From positions 18,177,511 to 18,241,510 of the forward strand of contig CM055902.1 of the NCBI GenBank assembly GCA_029582155.1: DNA of 64,000 nucleotides, given 5' to 3'. Source of the stretch: Panopea generosa. Lineage: Eukaryota > Mollusca > Bivalvia > Adapedonta > Hiatellidae. Under the pieces are notes generated by a model that saw nothing but the letters and a program-made list of their open reading frames with translations, was not told the origin of the DNA and searched no databases. The first letter of the stretch is position 1; every line of letters begins with the position of its first letter. Both the position numbers and the translations under genes were made by a program. This document shows, piece after piece, positions 10,290-23,080 of this stretch.

Positions 10290-12690
10290 AATACTTTAGA
10301 ATGAAATAGTTTTTAATACAGTCATATAAATTGATGGCATTCATTAATGGTCAGAAATGAATTAATCTCAAAAATGATCTAATGGAATAAAAAATTAGGT
10401 TTAGTATTACATGTAGATGATAAAGTTGTTACTTGTTATTAGAAATTATTTTGTTCTGCCCTGTTAACAGAACTTAACTAATCTATATACAGGAGTAAAG
10501 TATACCTTGTAATAGGCATCACCTACACTTTTTAAGAATTTCATTAAATTTTTAATTTTTATATGAAACTTGGCAGAGAAAAGTAATGATTCAAATCAAA
10601 AAAGGCGTTTCTTATGTAGAGAAATCTGTATGACAAATCCAGTATTACAGGTGATATTCACCAGCTTTACCAGTGACAATGTGTGTGCACTTAGTCACAT
10701 ACATGTATACATATCTTATTCATAGTCACATTCTGTTGTCATAGTCACATTCTGTTGTCATAGTTGCTCACATTTTATTACTCATTGTAAGGCACTAATC
10801 TTGTACAACACATTTTACACTTGTTGTCTTTCAACAAAATATTGGTAGCGAGTTTTTCAGCATCTTTCATTTTTGCTGTCCACATGACATTTAATTTAAA
10901 GCTAATAATGGGCCTATTAAACATTTATGTTGTTTTTTGTATATTCAAAGTATTCATTACAATTTTGTTATAACAAAGCTTTTATAATCGTAATATTATT
11001 TAAAACATCTGGGAAGTCTGATGTTTTTCTCTTGTTATTTATAAAAGATGATCAAGAAATCGGTGATAAATGTACCATTGTGTTGTCAGTACAACTTCTA
11101 CGTGTGACCCGTGGTGAATTTTGTGTGACCCGTGGTGAACTTTGTATCATGTTTATATTGTGCAATGGTTTTTGATGCAATTTGATGAGCCAGACATTCT
11201 TTGTGTAGAGTTGTGCATGATTATAATGGTGATATCTATTACATGTACATCACAATCGCCTAAGGGTTCAGTTTAAATTCATGTGCTCAATTATTAAATA
11301 TGCAAAAGTGTCGTGTATTGCTTTAATAGTAGGACCATCAGAATTTGATGAAACTGCTGTCTGAAAGGTATTGAGGTTCTATGTTCATACTATATATACA
11401 TGATAAATTATGTTGATATGCTTTTACTCAAACTGTTATCTTTATACATGGAGAGTGAGCCTAAAATCTTCCTTCTTGGTGGCGGTGTATAACCTATATG
11501 TGTTTGTATGCCGTTCAGCTCAAATTAATTAATTCCTGTTAAAGAGTATCACAGCTGTAGTTCAGATACTTAAGGGCATTGTACAATCATATTTTGACAA
11601 TTTTTCAAAGTGAGGGATAATGAAAATGTTTTTGTGCAAATGTTCGTAGTTTTTATGTTTATTAATTCTTAACATGTCCTCTTATTTTGTTACATTCCTT
11701 TTAATGGTCATAATTTTTTATTTTTTATACTTTACATTCAAATGTACAGACTTACATTTAATAATTATTTCATCGTATTGATTGTAGTAGGTGTGAAAGT
11801 TCTAGGAATTTTTAGCATTTTTCTGTTGAGACATTAAGCCCTGCAGGTCCATTCCCATTTATGTTCATTTAAAACAATGTATAAAATGCTCTCCCAAGTT
11901 TTATTTTGTTTCTTCTTTTGTCTATGATATAATTTTTATGACCTCCCACCTTTGCAGAAGCAGTGGTATATTGACTTGCACTGTCATTTGGTACATTTTG
12001 GTTGATAGACAATCATGATTTAAGGTAGATAACTTTAATACATGTATCTCTTGGCCCTTCATCCCTCGGACTCTGCACAGTGGTTTGTCTGAGTAAGTAG
12101 ATGAGCCCTGTTCATATAGGGTTTCTGATATCTCGAGTACAGTTTGGATTAGGCCGTAGTTTTTTTTTCCCCCCAAATTCTAAAGGACCTGATTAATTGA
12201 CACACATCATGGGGGGGCCAAACATTTTTTGTGTTATATATTATATACATGTACAATGTTTTCTAAACATGTACCCTTGACAGTGAATGGGCTATTTCCA
12301 GTTCTTTTGCAATTTTGCAGTGTCTACTGATGTGTTATTGTGTTGCAGATATTCAAGTTATAACTCATTTTAAATGATCTCTATTTCCATCGGAATAGAC
12401 ACCCCCCACCCCCCTTTCCCCAAACACACACAAGGTGGTCTCAATATACAGATAATGTGTTTTTCCTAGATCATAATTAAAATTTAAATGAAAATGAGCT
12501 TTTCTCAACTTTTTGTGAAAATCCCTTTTTCATTCTGAAGAAGGTAATTACAATGAATTTTTATATAGAGAGGGAAAAGAAATGTGTATCTCCTGACTAA
12601 ATGTTGATAAAAAAGCACTCAAAGGATTAATTATTTGGCAAATAAACCATTTGAAATTTACAGGCAACTGATGCTTTTGCACATGGAATC
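10290..12690. other. Gene-poor AT-rich stretch
   Basis: No gene, splice-consistent exon or complete repeat was recognised. Small local duplications of about 21 bp occur at 10727-10765 (TAGTCACATTCTGTTGTCA, twice) and 11100-11145 (TGTGACCCGTGGTGAA, twice). Confidence 0.5.
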
Positions 12691-12696
12691 TACATT

Positions 12697-12880
12697 GTAC
12701 AGCCAAACCCATCTTAAGCAGCCAGTCATGGGAAGGAGCAAAAGTGGCCTTTTAAGACAAGTTGTTGCTTAATACAGGTTAATTTACTCTTAAAGCACAG
12801 TCATGGGAAATAGCGAATGTGCCTGCTTAAGCCAAGTGGCTGCTTAATAAAGGTGACCACTTAAGCAAGTTCGACTGTAT
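12697..12880 (+). mobile_element. MITE-like element, family F, copy 2
   Basis: Begins TACAGCCAAACCCATCTTAA and ends, as reverse complement, TACAGTCGAACTTGCTTAAG. The interior repeats the motifs of 3928-4108 in the same order, including GCTTAATACAGGTTAATTT and CAAGTGGCTGCTTAATA. These are terminal inverted repeats with TA-type flanks. Confidence 0.65.
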
Positions 12881-14084
12881 GGTTTATGATGTTTGATCAT
12901 GTAAAATGTTTTGATATAAAAAATATTGCTGCTGGAAGTAATGAATTAAGCAATTTCTCTTTTTTAGTAACAGTATACAAACTGTGTAATCAAAAATACT
13001 TCAACAATTTTAAACACAAACTGATGGGAATGGTTTTGTTTTGAGACTTTCTTTCTGCAAAGTAGCACAATTTTGATTTGCATTCCTGAGATGAATGGAA
13101 GTTAAGATAATTTAAATTAAGATTTTAAGAGAATGTGCAAGTTTTCTTAAATCTCTATAAATTGCTTTCCCTTCTCCATATTATCCTTGGTATGTGTAAG
13201 CTTATATATATATATATAGTTTTAAATGCTTTTAAACAATTTCACTAATCCATAAAGAATTCTATATTACACTTCTAGTAAAACAAATTGTACATAATAT
13301 TTATTCTTTTATATTTCAATATATTATTATTTTTTCAACTCTCCAGTTTCTATGTTACTTGTACAAATGATAAATCATAACTAAATCATGATATGAATGT
13401 TGTTTGATATTATTGTTAAGTGTCAGATGGAAGTGTTGTTTTTTTTATTACATTTATAACAATGAATAGCCTATTGGATATCTTCAATGAAAAATTCATT
13501 AATTTTTATAGAATATATGTAACTACTCAGAGTTTAATATCACTGACTTTTAACTACCTCAGTGTCAGATTCATGCCAGTGAATACCAACGTCGTAAACA
13601 TTGTAACGTATATAGACCGACTTCAGTATATAACAAGTGTGAATTGTGGATAACGGTTTAAGTCTGCATTTGAAAGTCGGAAAGTGGTAAATCCATTAAT
13701 AAATAATATATTCAACTGTTGTTTTCTGTTACTGAAAAAATAATTGTGTTGTTACTCTGGAATTGGAAAAGTCACTTGTGACTGATGTCACTTGTGACAT
13801 CTCATTCGTGAACAAGTCGTGAATTATTTTTTATTAACATTATTTGAAACAAAGTTGAATAAGCTATTCAATATATATAACTACCCGGTATAAAATTATG
13901 AATGAATATCATTTACTGATTGTTATTTTTCATGCGTATATGTATTTATATTGGTTTCATTTTTGAAACTATTTCACTTGGAAAAACTGAATAAAATTTC
14001 TCAGAATATTTGTCTTTCTTCTGGTTATACCATTCCCATTAACATATATTTTATCTATATCAGTATGACCCAAATATTCTTAAA

Positions 14085-14412
14085 GTGTTCACATCAATGT
14101 CATATTAATATGTCTATTTAGTGTTCACATCAATGTCATATTATATTGAGATGTCTATTTAGTGTTCACATCAATAACATATGGAGATGTCCATCTGGTG
14201 TTCACATCAATATTATATGGAGATGTCCATCTGGTGTTCACATCAATGTGATATGGAGATGTCTATCTGGTGTTCACATCTATGTTATATTAAGATGTCC
14301 GTCTTGTGTTCACATCAGTGACATATACAGATGTCCATCTGGTGTTCACATCAATGTCATGTAGATGTCCATCTGGTGTTCACATCAATGTCATATATGA
14401 ATGTCCATCTAT
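14085..14412. repeat. 36-bp minisatellite
   Basis: About nine copies of a 36-bp unit, roughly GATGTCCATCTGGTGTTCAC + ATCAATGTGATATGGA. The length is a multiple of three, so an open frame spans it; I treat this as non-coding. Confidence 0.9.
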
Positions 14413-14460
14413 CTCAGAAGGTCAAAGGTTCTATAAAGTATTTATTTCAATGTCGTGAGA

Positions 14461-14560
14461 AGCACATGGTCTTGTGGTGAAGCATCTAACTCAGGTCACG
14501 GGTTCTATCCCCTGCTGCAACTTTGTGTTGTTCTCCAGTAAGACATTTTATATTCATATT
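14461..14560 (+). mobile_element. tRNA-like SINE head, isolated
   Basis: CATGGTCTTGTGGTGAAGCA (A-box-like) and ACGGGTTCTATCCCC (B-box-like) are followed by a short body. The element is interrupted or followed at once by an oppositely oriented family D SINE. Confidence 0.5.
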
Positions 14561-14574
14561 CTTTTGCCCAGAAA

Positions 14575-14865
14575 GATTGATCGAATATTAAGCATAATTT
14601 TTATGCCATTGAGGGCTAATAGACGATCAGTTAACCTAACCACTGTTTCCAGGGATCCCGAATGGATAACTAGTACTCAAGCACACCCCATCTATGCAAA
14701 TAACTGATAACTTTCCACTTGTATCAGCTGTGAGACGAATGATTATGAGACACAATGTCGTATATCAACCATCACGGAGATTGTGACTGGGCTGGGATTC
14801 AAACTTACAACCCCTTGATTGATAGTCGGATGTGCTAATGACTGAGCCAATCGGGCTTGGCTGCC
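14575..14865 (-). mobile_element. tRNA-derived SINE, family D, copy 1
   Basis: The minus-strand head GCCCGATTGGCTCAGTCATT and GTTTGAATCCCAGCC is followed by a body with the ATGATTGATATACGACATTG-type segment, the GGATCCCxGGAAACAGTGG segment and a GGCATAAAAATTATGCTTAA end. Family members lie at 39303-39610 and 53549-53835. Confidence 0.75.
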
Positions 14866-14899
14866 CACAAAGACATTGAATGAGGTGTATGTCGATTGC

Positions 14900-17750
14900 A
14901 ACGCTTGCCTAACGTTTTAAGTTCAAACTAATACAACATGAATTTATCCATCTCAGGCATTCATATCAATGCCAACAGAGCTATCAATTCCTGTTAAGAT
15001 TTTGCTGAATAACTAGCTTACACTTAGATGGTTTATCAGTGATGTCATGCAGCGTATTGTACGTCTCCTACATCAATTTAACAGTGACAAGTGTGAAGTT
15101 ACAATGGTGATTCTGACCCTACTGTTGAGAAACATTGTACCAGAGGAATAAACATCTGTATCATTCGTTATAAAGGTCAAGTCAGCAATGTCTGTATACC
15201 CGCCACCAATTCTAAGTAAGGGTTATTCCAGTTAAGCGTACAACCAAACCATGGAAGGCACTTTGAAAAATTGGACTCTTCCCCCTTTATATTTTTAATT
15301 CATTTTATCAGCACCCCCCCCCCCCATTTTGAAAAACCCTTCCACCTTAGAAGTTAATTATTTTGCTGTCCATGGGTGAGATGTATAATTAAATGGAACA
15401 GCCTTAAGATTTTTTAAATAAATAGAAGTATCACAGGCACATCTACAATAATCAGATAATATTAATTATCCAAATAACACAAACCAATAGAAACGGGTGT
15501 TACCACGACTTTCTGTTTCTTTAAATAGCTCATTTATCAATTTAAAGAATTAAATATGGCAATGATCCAACAAAAATAAGGTCATGCATAGTGATCATCA
15601 GCAATGTTGGGCAGTTTTTGTAAAAGACAATCATGCAATTAAATTTGATCAATCAACTTGACAGATATGTTTGATTACACATGGAATCATCTTGTATAAA
15701 ACACAAAAACAAGTGTGTAACATCATGGATTTAATAATAGTTGTACATCAATAAAGAGAACAGTTTATGATGAATGAACAGTATACTCCAGTAAAACACC
15801 TTTCTAATTAATATAAAAATAATTAATATGAACATTTAATATTTTGAATTGATGTTGAAAAAAACAAAACAAAAAAACCCCCGCAATTTTTTCACAATAT
15901 TATGAAATTCTGTTTGTTTTTTTTAAATACTAGAAGTTATTGTTACAAATTGCATTCAAATTTTAACAAAACTTAATTAATTATGGGTCAATACTTTAAG
16001 CAAATAATAAATAAAGTACTTCCACTTACTAAAAGTGCTAAGGTACTTTCCGACTAGGAGATATTAAATACAAATTTGACTACCGGTATGCTACATGTTA
16101 TATACGGCTTATAGTTGACCGTCGCTGCATTAATGTCATCTCAAAATCAGGTTACTTTTGTTCATAAAGATGTAACAGAAAATTCATCATCTTGAAAATT
16201 AAGATCAAAACTAGCCACCATAGACATATTTTGTTCATAGTTTCTGCACGATACAAGAACCTTTTTTTACTGTTGTTCTTTCAAACACCCTGTATGTATT
16301 CTCCAACAACTTTTAAAAGCATTTCCTTGAATGATGCAAAAAAAAAAAAAAAAAAATCCATTATTTCAGTGTTAACCATCTTTCATGAAATAAAAAATTA
16401 TCTAATTTCTTTTTACACCAATAACACAACTGTATTACCATTTTTTTCATGTTTTTGACATCAACTATTTCAGTATAACCATTTTTCATCAAATAAAAAC
16501 CAAATTTCGAATTTCTTGTTTTAAACTAATAACATAACTATGTAACCATTTTACACCAATTATGACCGATTATATTTAAAAACAACAGTAACATACGTAC
16601 ATTATTATAAAAATAATTAATGACATATCCGAGGTATCAAACTGGAACATTATTTAGATTACTGTTAAAACTGGAGACAGATTTTTTTTTTACAATAATA
16701 AATCAATTTACAAACCTTATTAAGTACAGTAGTCAAAACCAACTAACACAAAGCTGAAAGAATTGTTATATAAAGCAAAGCAAAATTGAATAACTATTTT
16801 TTTTTGATTAAATAAATGTCATTGTACCAGTGTCGTATAGATCAATCATATTGAAATGAATTAGTTTGTTCGTGATGAAAAAAATACTGAATGAAATAAA
16901 TTTTACTGAAAAGCACATTTTTTAACTCCTTGTCTGGAATTCTTAATAGCAATATAATAAACTGGTATTTTTAAAACAGTTAAGTTGCTAGGATACTGTC
17001 CCTATAAAATAGAATATCCAAAAATAATCTTCCCAGACTCTATGAAAAAACAGAATAAATTAAACACCCAGTAGTCTTAGAATATTTAATTCAGCTGGTG
17101 CATATGTATCACCCCATAAAAACTAAAATATGTTTAATACTGTACTTTTGCTTTTTCTGTTTACAAGTAATGAATTATAATTCCACTTGAATAATAACCA
17201 CTATTGATGTCTGTAACTATTAAAGGTTCTGAAGAAATTTTCTTTAACTATGAAACTTAAAATTTCGATTTCTTCAAAACTGTAATAATAAGTTAACAAA
17301 ATTTCAAAAAAAAAAAATCGATCACGCAAAGAAAAGACAAACACAACAGAAAATGTATTTATTTTTTAAATACACGAAAAAGAGAAACTTCAAAGAAACT
17401 AATTCAGGAACAAGCATATTCTTATGTAAAAACAAAAAATAGACCCTGCCCTCCACCCAACACCCAGATATGTCAGGAGATTAACTTCAAAAAGGCATCA
17501 AAGACAGAGACAATATTTAGGTAGAGTTTGCAGTTTTTAATGAAAATAACTTTATATTGCAACACAACGAAATAATATGGTTAAAACATAAATCTAAAAC
17601 AAAATTTTACAAAATAAAAACAGTTATTTTTACAATTGATCAATACAAAATAAAAATATTACCTTCTTTATATATTTAGTTCATACAGAGACGGATGTTA
17701 AAAAAAATTTGAATGAAGTTCCACGTCATTTTCAGCACGTGACATCCCAT
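14900..17750. other. AT-rich intergenic sequence, nothing recognised
   Basis: Homopolymer runs (C-run at 15316, A-run at 16340) and no exon-like or repeat structure that I can support. Confidence 0.5.
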
Positions 17751-17760
17751 TTTTATTGGA

Positions 17761-17880
17761 GGAAGACCTCAGAATGAATCTAAGTAGAACCATTTTCCTT
17801 GTGCAAGTAACTGACAAGAGCTCGACTCATCTACCACCTCAGCGAGATATGCATTAGCCACTAGATGACTTAAATACTTG
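17761..17880. repeat. Dispersed repeat, family G, fragment
   Basis: A 32-bp match (GGAAGACCTCAGAATGAATC then TAAGTAGAACCA) is shared almost exactly with 56608-56640 and more loosely with 55217-55250. It is a fragment of a dispersed element of unknown class. Confidence 0.5.
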
Positions 17881-20800
17881 TATATATTCTCTTTCCGTCT
17901 CCGTACCAACGAAATAAACTAGGTAAAATTTATTCAAAACATTTTACCTTATTAATTAAGCACTAGATTTTGAAGAAAAAAACTCAATCTTTGACGCAAT
18001 TACTACAAGACAACAAGAACTAATAGGAGAATAGTGATACCAATACTTACTCAATACAGTGAAGAAACAATAAGTAATCACCTTGACGAACCTCAACTAA
18101 TATATCTAGATACTTTACATCACTACATAGTAACCAACAGTGGTCGAAATAAACAAGTGTTTTCTAATGTAAACTGAAAGCTAAGGGTTGCATTATGATA
18201 TAATCTATGCTTTGCTTCAATATTGTGTTGATATTTTTTTTGAATTGTTCCTAATCTCCACTCATGATCTAGTGAGAGATCATATGTAATGCATCAAAAT
18301 ATGAAGTTTAAACAGTTCTGTAAGCATATTTAACAGGCGAATCCGAAACTGAGAAAGAGATGCAATGTTGTATATCGATCAACACCGAGACTGCGGCCGG
18401 CGAGGATTCAAATTCAGAACATTGAATAATTAATAACCATGTGGTGTTTGTATGGTGTCAAATTCCGAACACCCCCGAGGACATTGTGAGGGTAGCTAAC
18501 CTGATTTTAATATGGCAACTGTGTAATAGTAGTCATATAAAATCAAATGCATATACTCATTACAATTTTAACAAGAGAATCTCATTTGAATATAAAGTTT
18601 TTCATTGATCTTTGCTTTCACAAAGGAAAGTCAACCATATTTAAATGGTATAAATTATATTCGATTATCATTAAAAGAATAGGGTAACATAGGAAACGTG
18701 AATAGAATCAACATTCTTGTACAAGCCTCTAACTGCCCAATACACAAGAAATCTTCCCACCCAACATACGTTACCCTGCAGTCAGTGCGATACGGAAGAA
18801 CATGTACCTTGAACTGGGGATTTCACCTTAAATAGTAGTGTACTAGTCAAAACCCCAGTCTTACCAGTGCTTGAACAATTCTAATATAACTATGTAAGAA
18901 TTAAAAAATAATTCAGTTAAAAAAAAGCGAAATCAAGATGACATACTAGTATAGCAAAATAATGTTTTATTTTTTAATTTCTTTTACTAGAAAGATCGAG
19001 TAACATATATCTTACTTCAAGGAAACCCCCTCCCAGTTTACTTCATGTAGGTACGATAGATTTATCAAGGTGAATACAGAAATACTGTTTTTTAACCTCT
19101 GAATGCATGTCCACTGCCATTTTTTTTTAAACAGATGTTTCATGTTGAAAACCTTTTAACGATATATGACTGGGTGATTTCACTTTAATAAAAATCTGTC
19201 ATTCATCTATTTTCTAAAATAAAGTATTTTAATTTAATAATTTTTCAAAATACCTTGTCACATTGAAACGGTTATTTAGTTTACAAATGTTTATATTTTG
19301 TCAAGATCGTTTTCCATAGTTCTTGTTTCTTAGGTGAATGATCAAAAAGGTTTTTGAAAAATGATACCAAGACTTTGTTTAGTGTAATTTTTTTTATTCT
19401 ATTCTACGTGATATCTGTTGCAGTCGAACAGGTTTTAACAGAAATGCAAAGAGAATTCACTCAGTGCACACTGGAGTCACCTTTAATAAATCGATCCGTA
19501 AATAACAAGAAGTCAACAAATAACAACATGCTTAACAAACACATAATACATACTGATAAATTTTAACAAACGTTTGTATTATATAGATCAACAATACTGG
19601 GGACTTTACCAGTAGCAAGTCGCCATATTGAATATACCAGAAGCTACCGTTGTTCCACCAACATTCCTGCCGGTAAACAAACATTGACTGTCTTCCTCGT
19701 CATATAAAGAAAAGATATCCATGTAATTTATTCAAATAAAGATTTTATTTCAGAAGACCTGCAGTGCTGCAAAGAGATAGCCTCGGGTTAAGACTTTTTT
19801 ACACTTGTAACATTGTTGTAAAAAGTATCATCGTTAACCATAAGAAAATGTAAGGAGCCTAATGTAAAACTATTAAAATAATAATACACTATTCCTTTCT
19901 GCATGCCCGATTTTTCATTTGTCAAAATGACTTGTTCACAATGCTGGAGTAAACAAAAACTAAATAGCAGTATACCCCTTGATTTAGAAATCCTGATCAA
20001 TGCACTGGACAAACTGCTAAATTTCTGTCGACTTGTTCTCTTTATGAAATAGGATCTGCTGCAGCTGCAACATGCATGATCAAACAACACATTAACTCGT
20101 CTGGTGTCTTATCTGAATACTTGACATGGTTACATCATTCTTACTGACAACTGTTATAGTATTTCACACATCGAAGACGTTACAATTTGGTTTCTTGTCA
20201 TCTTTATTATTCAGGTCATAATTATCATTACAAAACTCGATGTACTTTACCTACGCATTATGTTTACATCGACCCATGACTTTATACAAGTAATTCACAT
20301 GATTTCAACTGTATTAAACAAAAACACATTCACTGATCATTTATAATTTAATCATATATGTTAAAACAATACAACAGTATGATGAAAACCCCCGAAAACG
20401 TTTGTTTTTTCTATCTAAATATTTTTTTTTTTTTCACACTACTACAATTGTTTCCATTTCTGAAAAATCTTTTTAAAGTTGGTACTAGAAGTTGACATTT
20501 GTTTCGACTTTTCATAATAAAAATTATGGAAATAATGACACGCGTCAACACAGACCTTCACGCCATCAGCTACAGCTGTGTAAAGGTTTGCCAGATTAGT
20601 TCGTCAGAAACCTACCATAAAGAGTGACCCATTTTTTTGTACTCGTGTAGCCCCAAACAGTCTGCCATCACAAGTCTGTAAATACCAAATTTGTTTAACA
20701 TGCCGAGTGCCAAAATGACCTTTTTGTGGCAAGTGATTGTTTAATACAGGTTGATTAAGAATGAGACCATGAACATTGGGAATAAAATATGTTGCTGCTT

Positions 20801-22790
20801 AAAACAGTTGACTAATACATAGAAGTGACCGTTTGTGTGACCAGCTGGACTGTACATGCATTATTGTGTAATTAATCTGTATAATCAAAATTCCTTACGT
20901 GATTTACTGATGCCAATACTTGGATCCATTAGTCCATGTATGAAATTACAAATAGTTAATATTCCATAAATCAACAACCTACAGTTAAATTCTGCAACAG
21001 AAATAACAGGTGCAGGTAAATAAATTATTCCATTAATGTAAATGATATATCAGTAATAACCGAACCTCGTGTAAAAACTGTAAACAGCATAAGGTATACG
21101 GTTCAATTATAGATATTTTAGTCTACATCAAACAATACTGTATTGCAGATCATATGCCCAGCTATATTTGGGAACTATTGATTCTTCAAGTTCTCCAAGA
21201 CAGTCGGTGAGTGTTGTGTCACTGAACTGCATCAGTTGGAACAGACTGAAGCAAGCTACAGGCAAGCTCATCAATGTACGAGCTTTGCACCAGTCTAACT
21301 TCTATTAATATGATCCTCGGGTCATATTTGAGGCAATTCTCCTTTGAATCAATCCCTTCAGAGAATATAGAAGTGCCCCAGTTGTGTGAAATGTGAATAA
21401 AAAATATCTTTAGTAATGCTCCAGTAAATCATTATGTCATTGACTGGGTCACATCTCGGGGCTCATCCTTTACAAATACAAAGAAAAGGCCCAGAACATT
21501 TACACTTCTATTGTCAGCAAGTATTGATTTTTGTCATATACACTTACAGTACATTTTACTTGCCACTATCTGCTGCTTAAGACCTCTGAAGACTAGAAAC
21601 CAAACTGTAACATGCTATAGATGGAGGTAGTCACTTTCCCATTGTGAGAATAAAAACCTCTGCTTTTCCCTTTTTTATTTCTATTCTTACCAACTATATG
21701 CAATCATTAAATGTAACATTGTACTGACATATATTTCCACTATTTCAAAAAATTTTACAAGGAATTAAATACTTATACTAGTCACTTCAACACCATAAGT
21801 TTAAGAGTAAATAACAAACATTCGCCTTCCATTTAATGTTGGTTCAACTGAGTGCACCCATAGAAGTAACTATGTTCATTTGTATGTGGTTTAAAAAATA
21901 TCAACTTTATATGTTTATTTGTTCTGGAACTTCTTCGTTCGATTCTGCAGTTTGATTCTAAAATAAATATCTCTCAAAAAAAAATGAAGAAAAAACTCTT
22001 CAAAATATACCAAAAATGATGACTTGTACTGATTCTTTAATGAAATGATCATGCAAATAACATTAATGTTTTTTTGTTTTTTTTATAAATGACTATATTA
22101 AACAGACCAATTTTGAGTATCAAATGAACACAGATTAAACAAATATGTATGACATTCCTGTTGACCAAACATCAATTCAAATACAATAGTGTTTTTGTGC
22201 AATCCGGTGCCACCAAAAAAGCTTTAAATCGTTCCTACATCTGTACACGAGTTACACATTACATCTATGCTATACCATATCAACCGGTGAGAAAAAAACC
22301 CATCCAATAGTCTTTTTTTTTTTTGTACATATAGTACACAATCTAACCAAACCGTACCTGCAGGTAAGCCAAACAGTCAGGAAAATGTGCTTAATGAATT
22401 CTGATTTCATGAGATGATATGTTGATGACATGGACCGAAGTGTGGGCTCAGGTAGATGTTTTATGTTGTAATTCTTCACCTCACTTGAAGCCCCATTTTT
22501 TCAGTTTATAAACCTGAAAAGCTTTCAATTCCGATAGTTTATTCTCTCTTCTGAACAATAAAAACAAATACTAAGGCATATATATGCCTGACATTCCCAT
22601 TAAGAGGCAGTTTGTCTTTTAAATATTGTTAGTTGCCTCCCTATATGTACCCGCTGATGGTTGTGAGTGCTCCCTCCCCCAAGTTACTATAAATACCCGC
22701 TCAACTTCTCCGTAATTTTTGTTTCATTTACTTTACAATTTTCTGATCCAACAGTCAAGGTTCAACTTATTTAATCTCTTTTTCTTCGTC
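17880..22790. other. Gene-poor AT-rich stretch between convergent genes
   Basis: Contains a small family D SINE fragment near 18355-18425 and a degraded family F MITE at 20690-20850. Otherwise nothing was recognised. Part of it could be a long 3' UTR of the Pur gene. Confidence 0.4.
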
Positions 22791-22792
22791 TT

Positions 22793-22798
22793 TTTATT
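22793..22798 (-). terminator. Candidate poly(A) signal of the Pur gene
   Basis: AATAAA on the minus strand, 175 bp after the stop codon. Further candidates lie beyond it, such as 22538-22543, so the true 3' end may be more distal. Confidence 0.4.
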
Positions 22799-22972
22799 CC
22801 CACAAATATCCGACAGATTTCGCCATTCAACTCGTTAAAACTTCTGCAGAAACACGTTTTGGAACCAGAGCGATCCATTAACAATAATAATGAAACAATA
22901 TCAATGACGTCTCCTTTCACTATGACTGATCCCTTCACGAAGCACATTCCCCCCAGATGTGGTCACACCCAT

Positions 22973-23080
22973 CTACTGTCCACCCTCGCCACCCTTGTCT
23001 GTGAATTCCGACAACATGTCGCGAAATCGGCCCCACGATCTCTCTGGAATGGTGATGGATGTCCTGTAGTTTGAACGTAC
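22973..23080 (-). CDS. PURA: Pur exon 8 (end of PUR repeat III and stop)
   Basis: 108 bp including TAG at 22975-22973. The acceptor CATTCCAG precedes [20 protein letters not shown]. It ends DKGGEGGQ and so lacks the long Gln/Glu-rich tail of human PURA. Confidence 0.93.
   Translation of the reverse strand, partial: VRSNYRTSITIPERSWGRFRDMLSEFTDKGGEGGQ

Noticed and set aside
21180-21310. Possible exon on the minus strand (somewhat higher GC)
   Set aside because: Frames are short, lack matching splice sites and do not join to the Pur frame; it may be 3' UTR.
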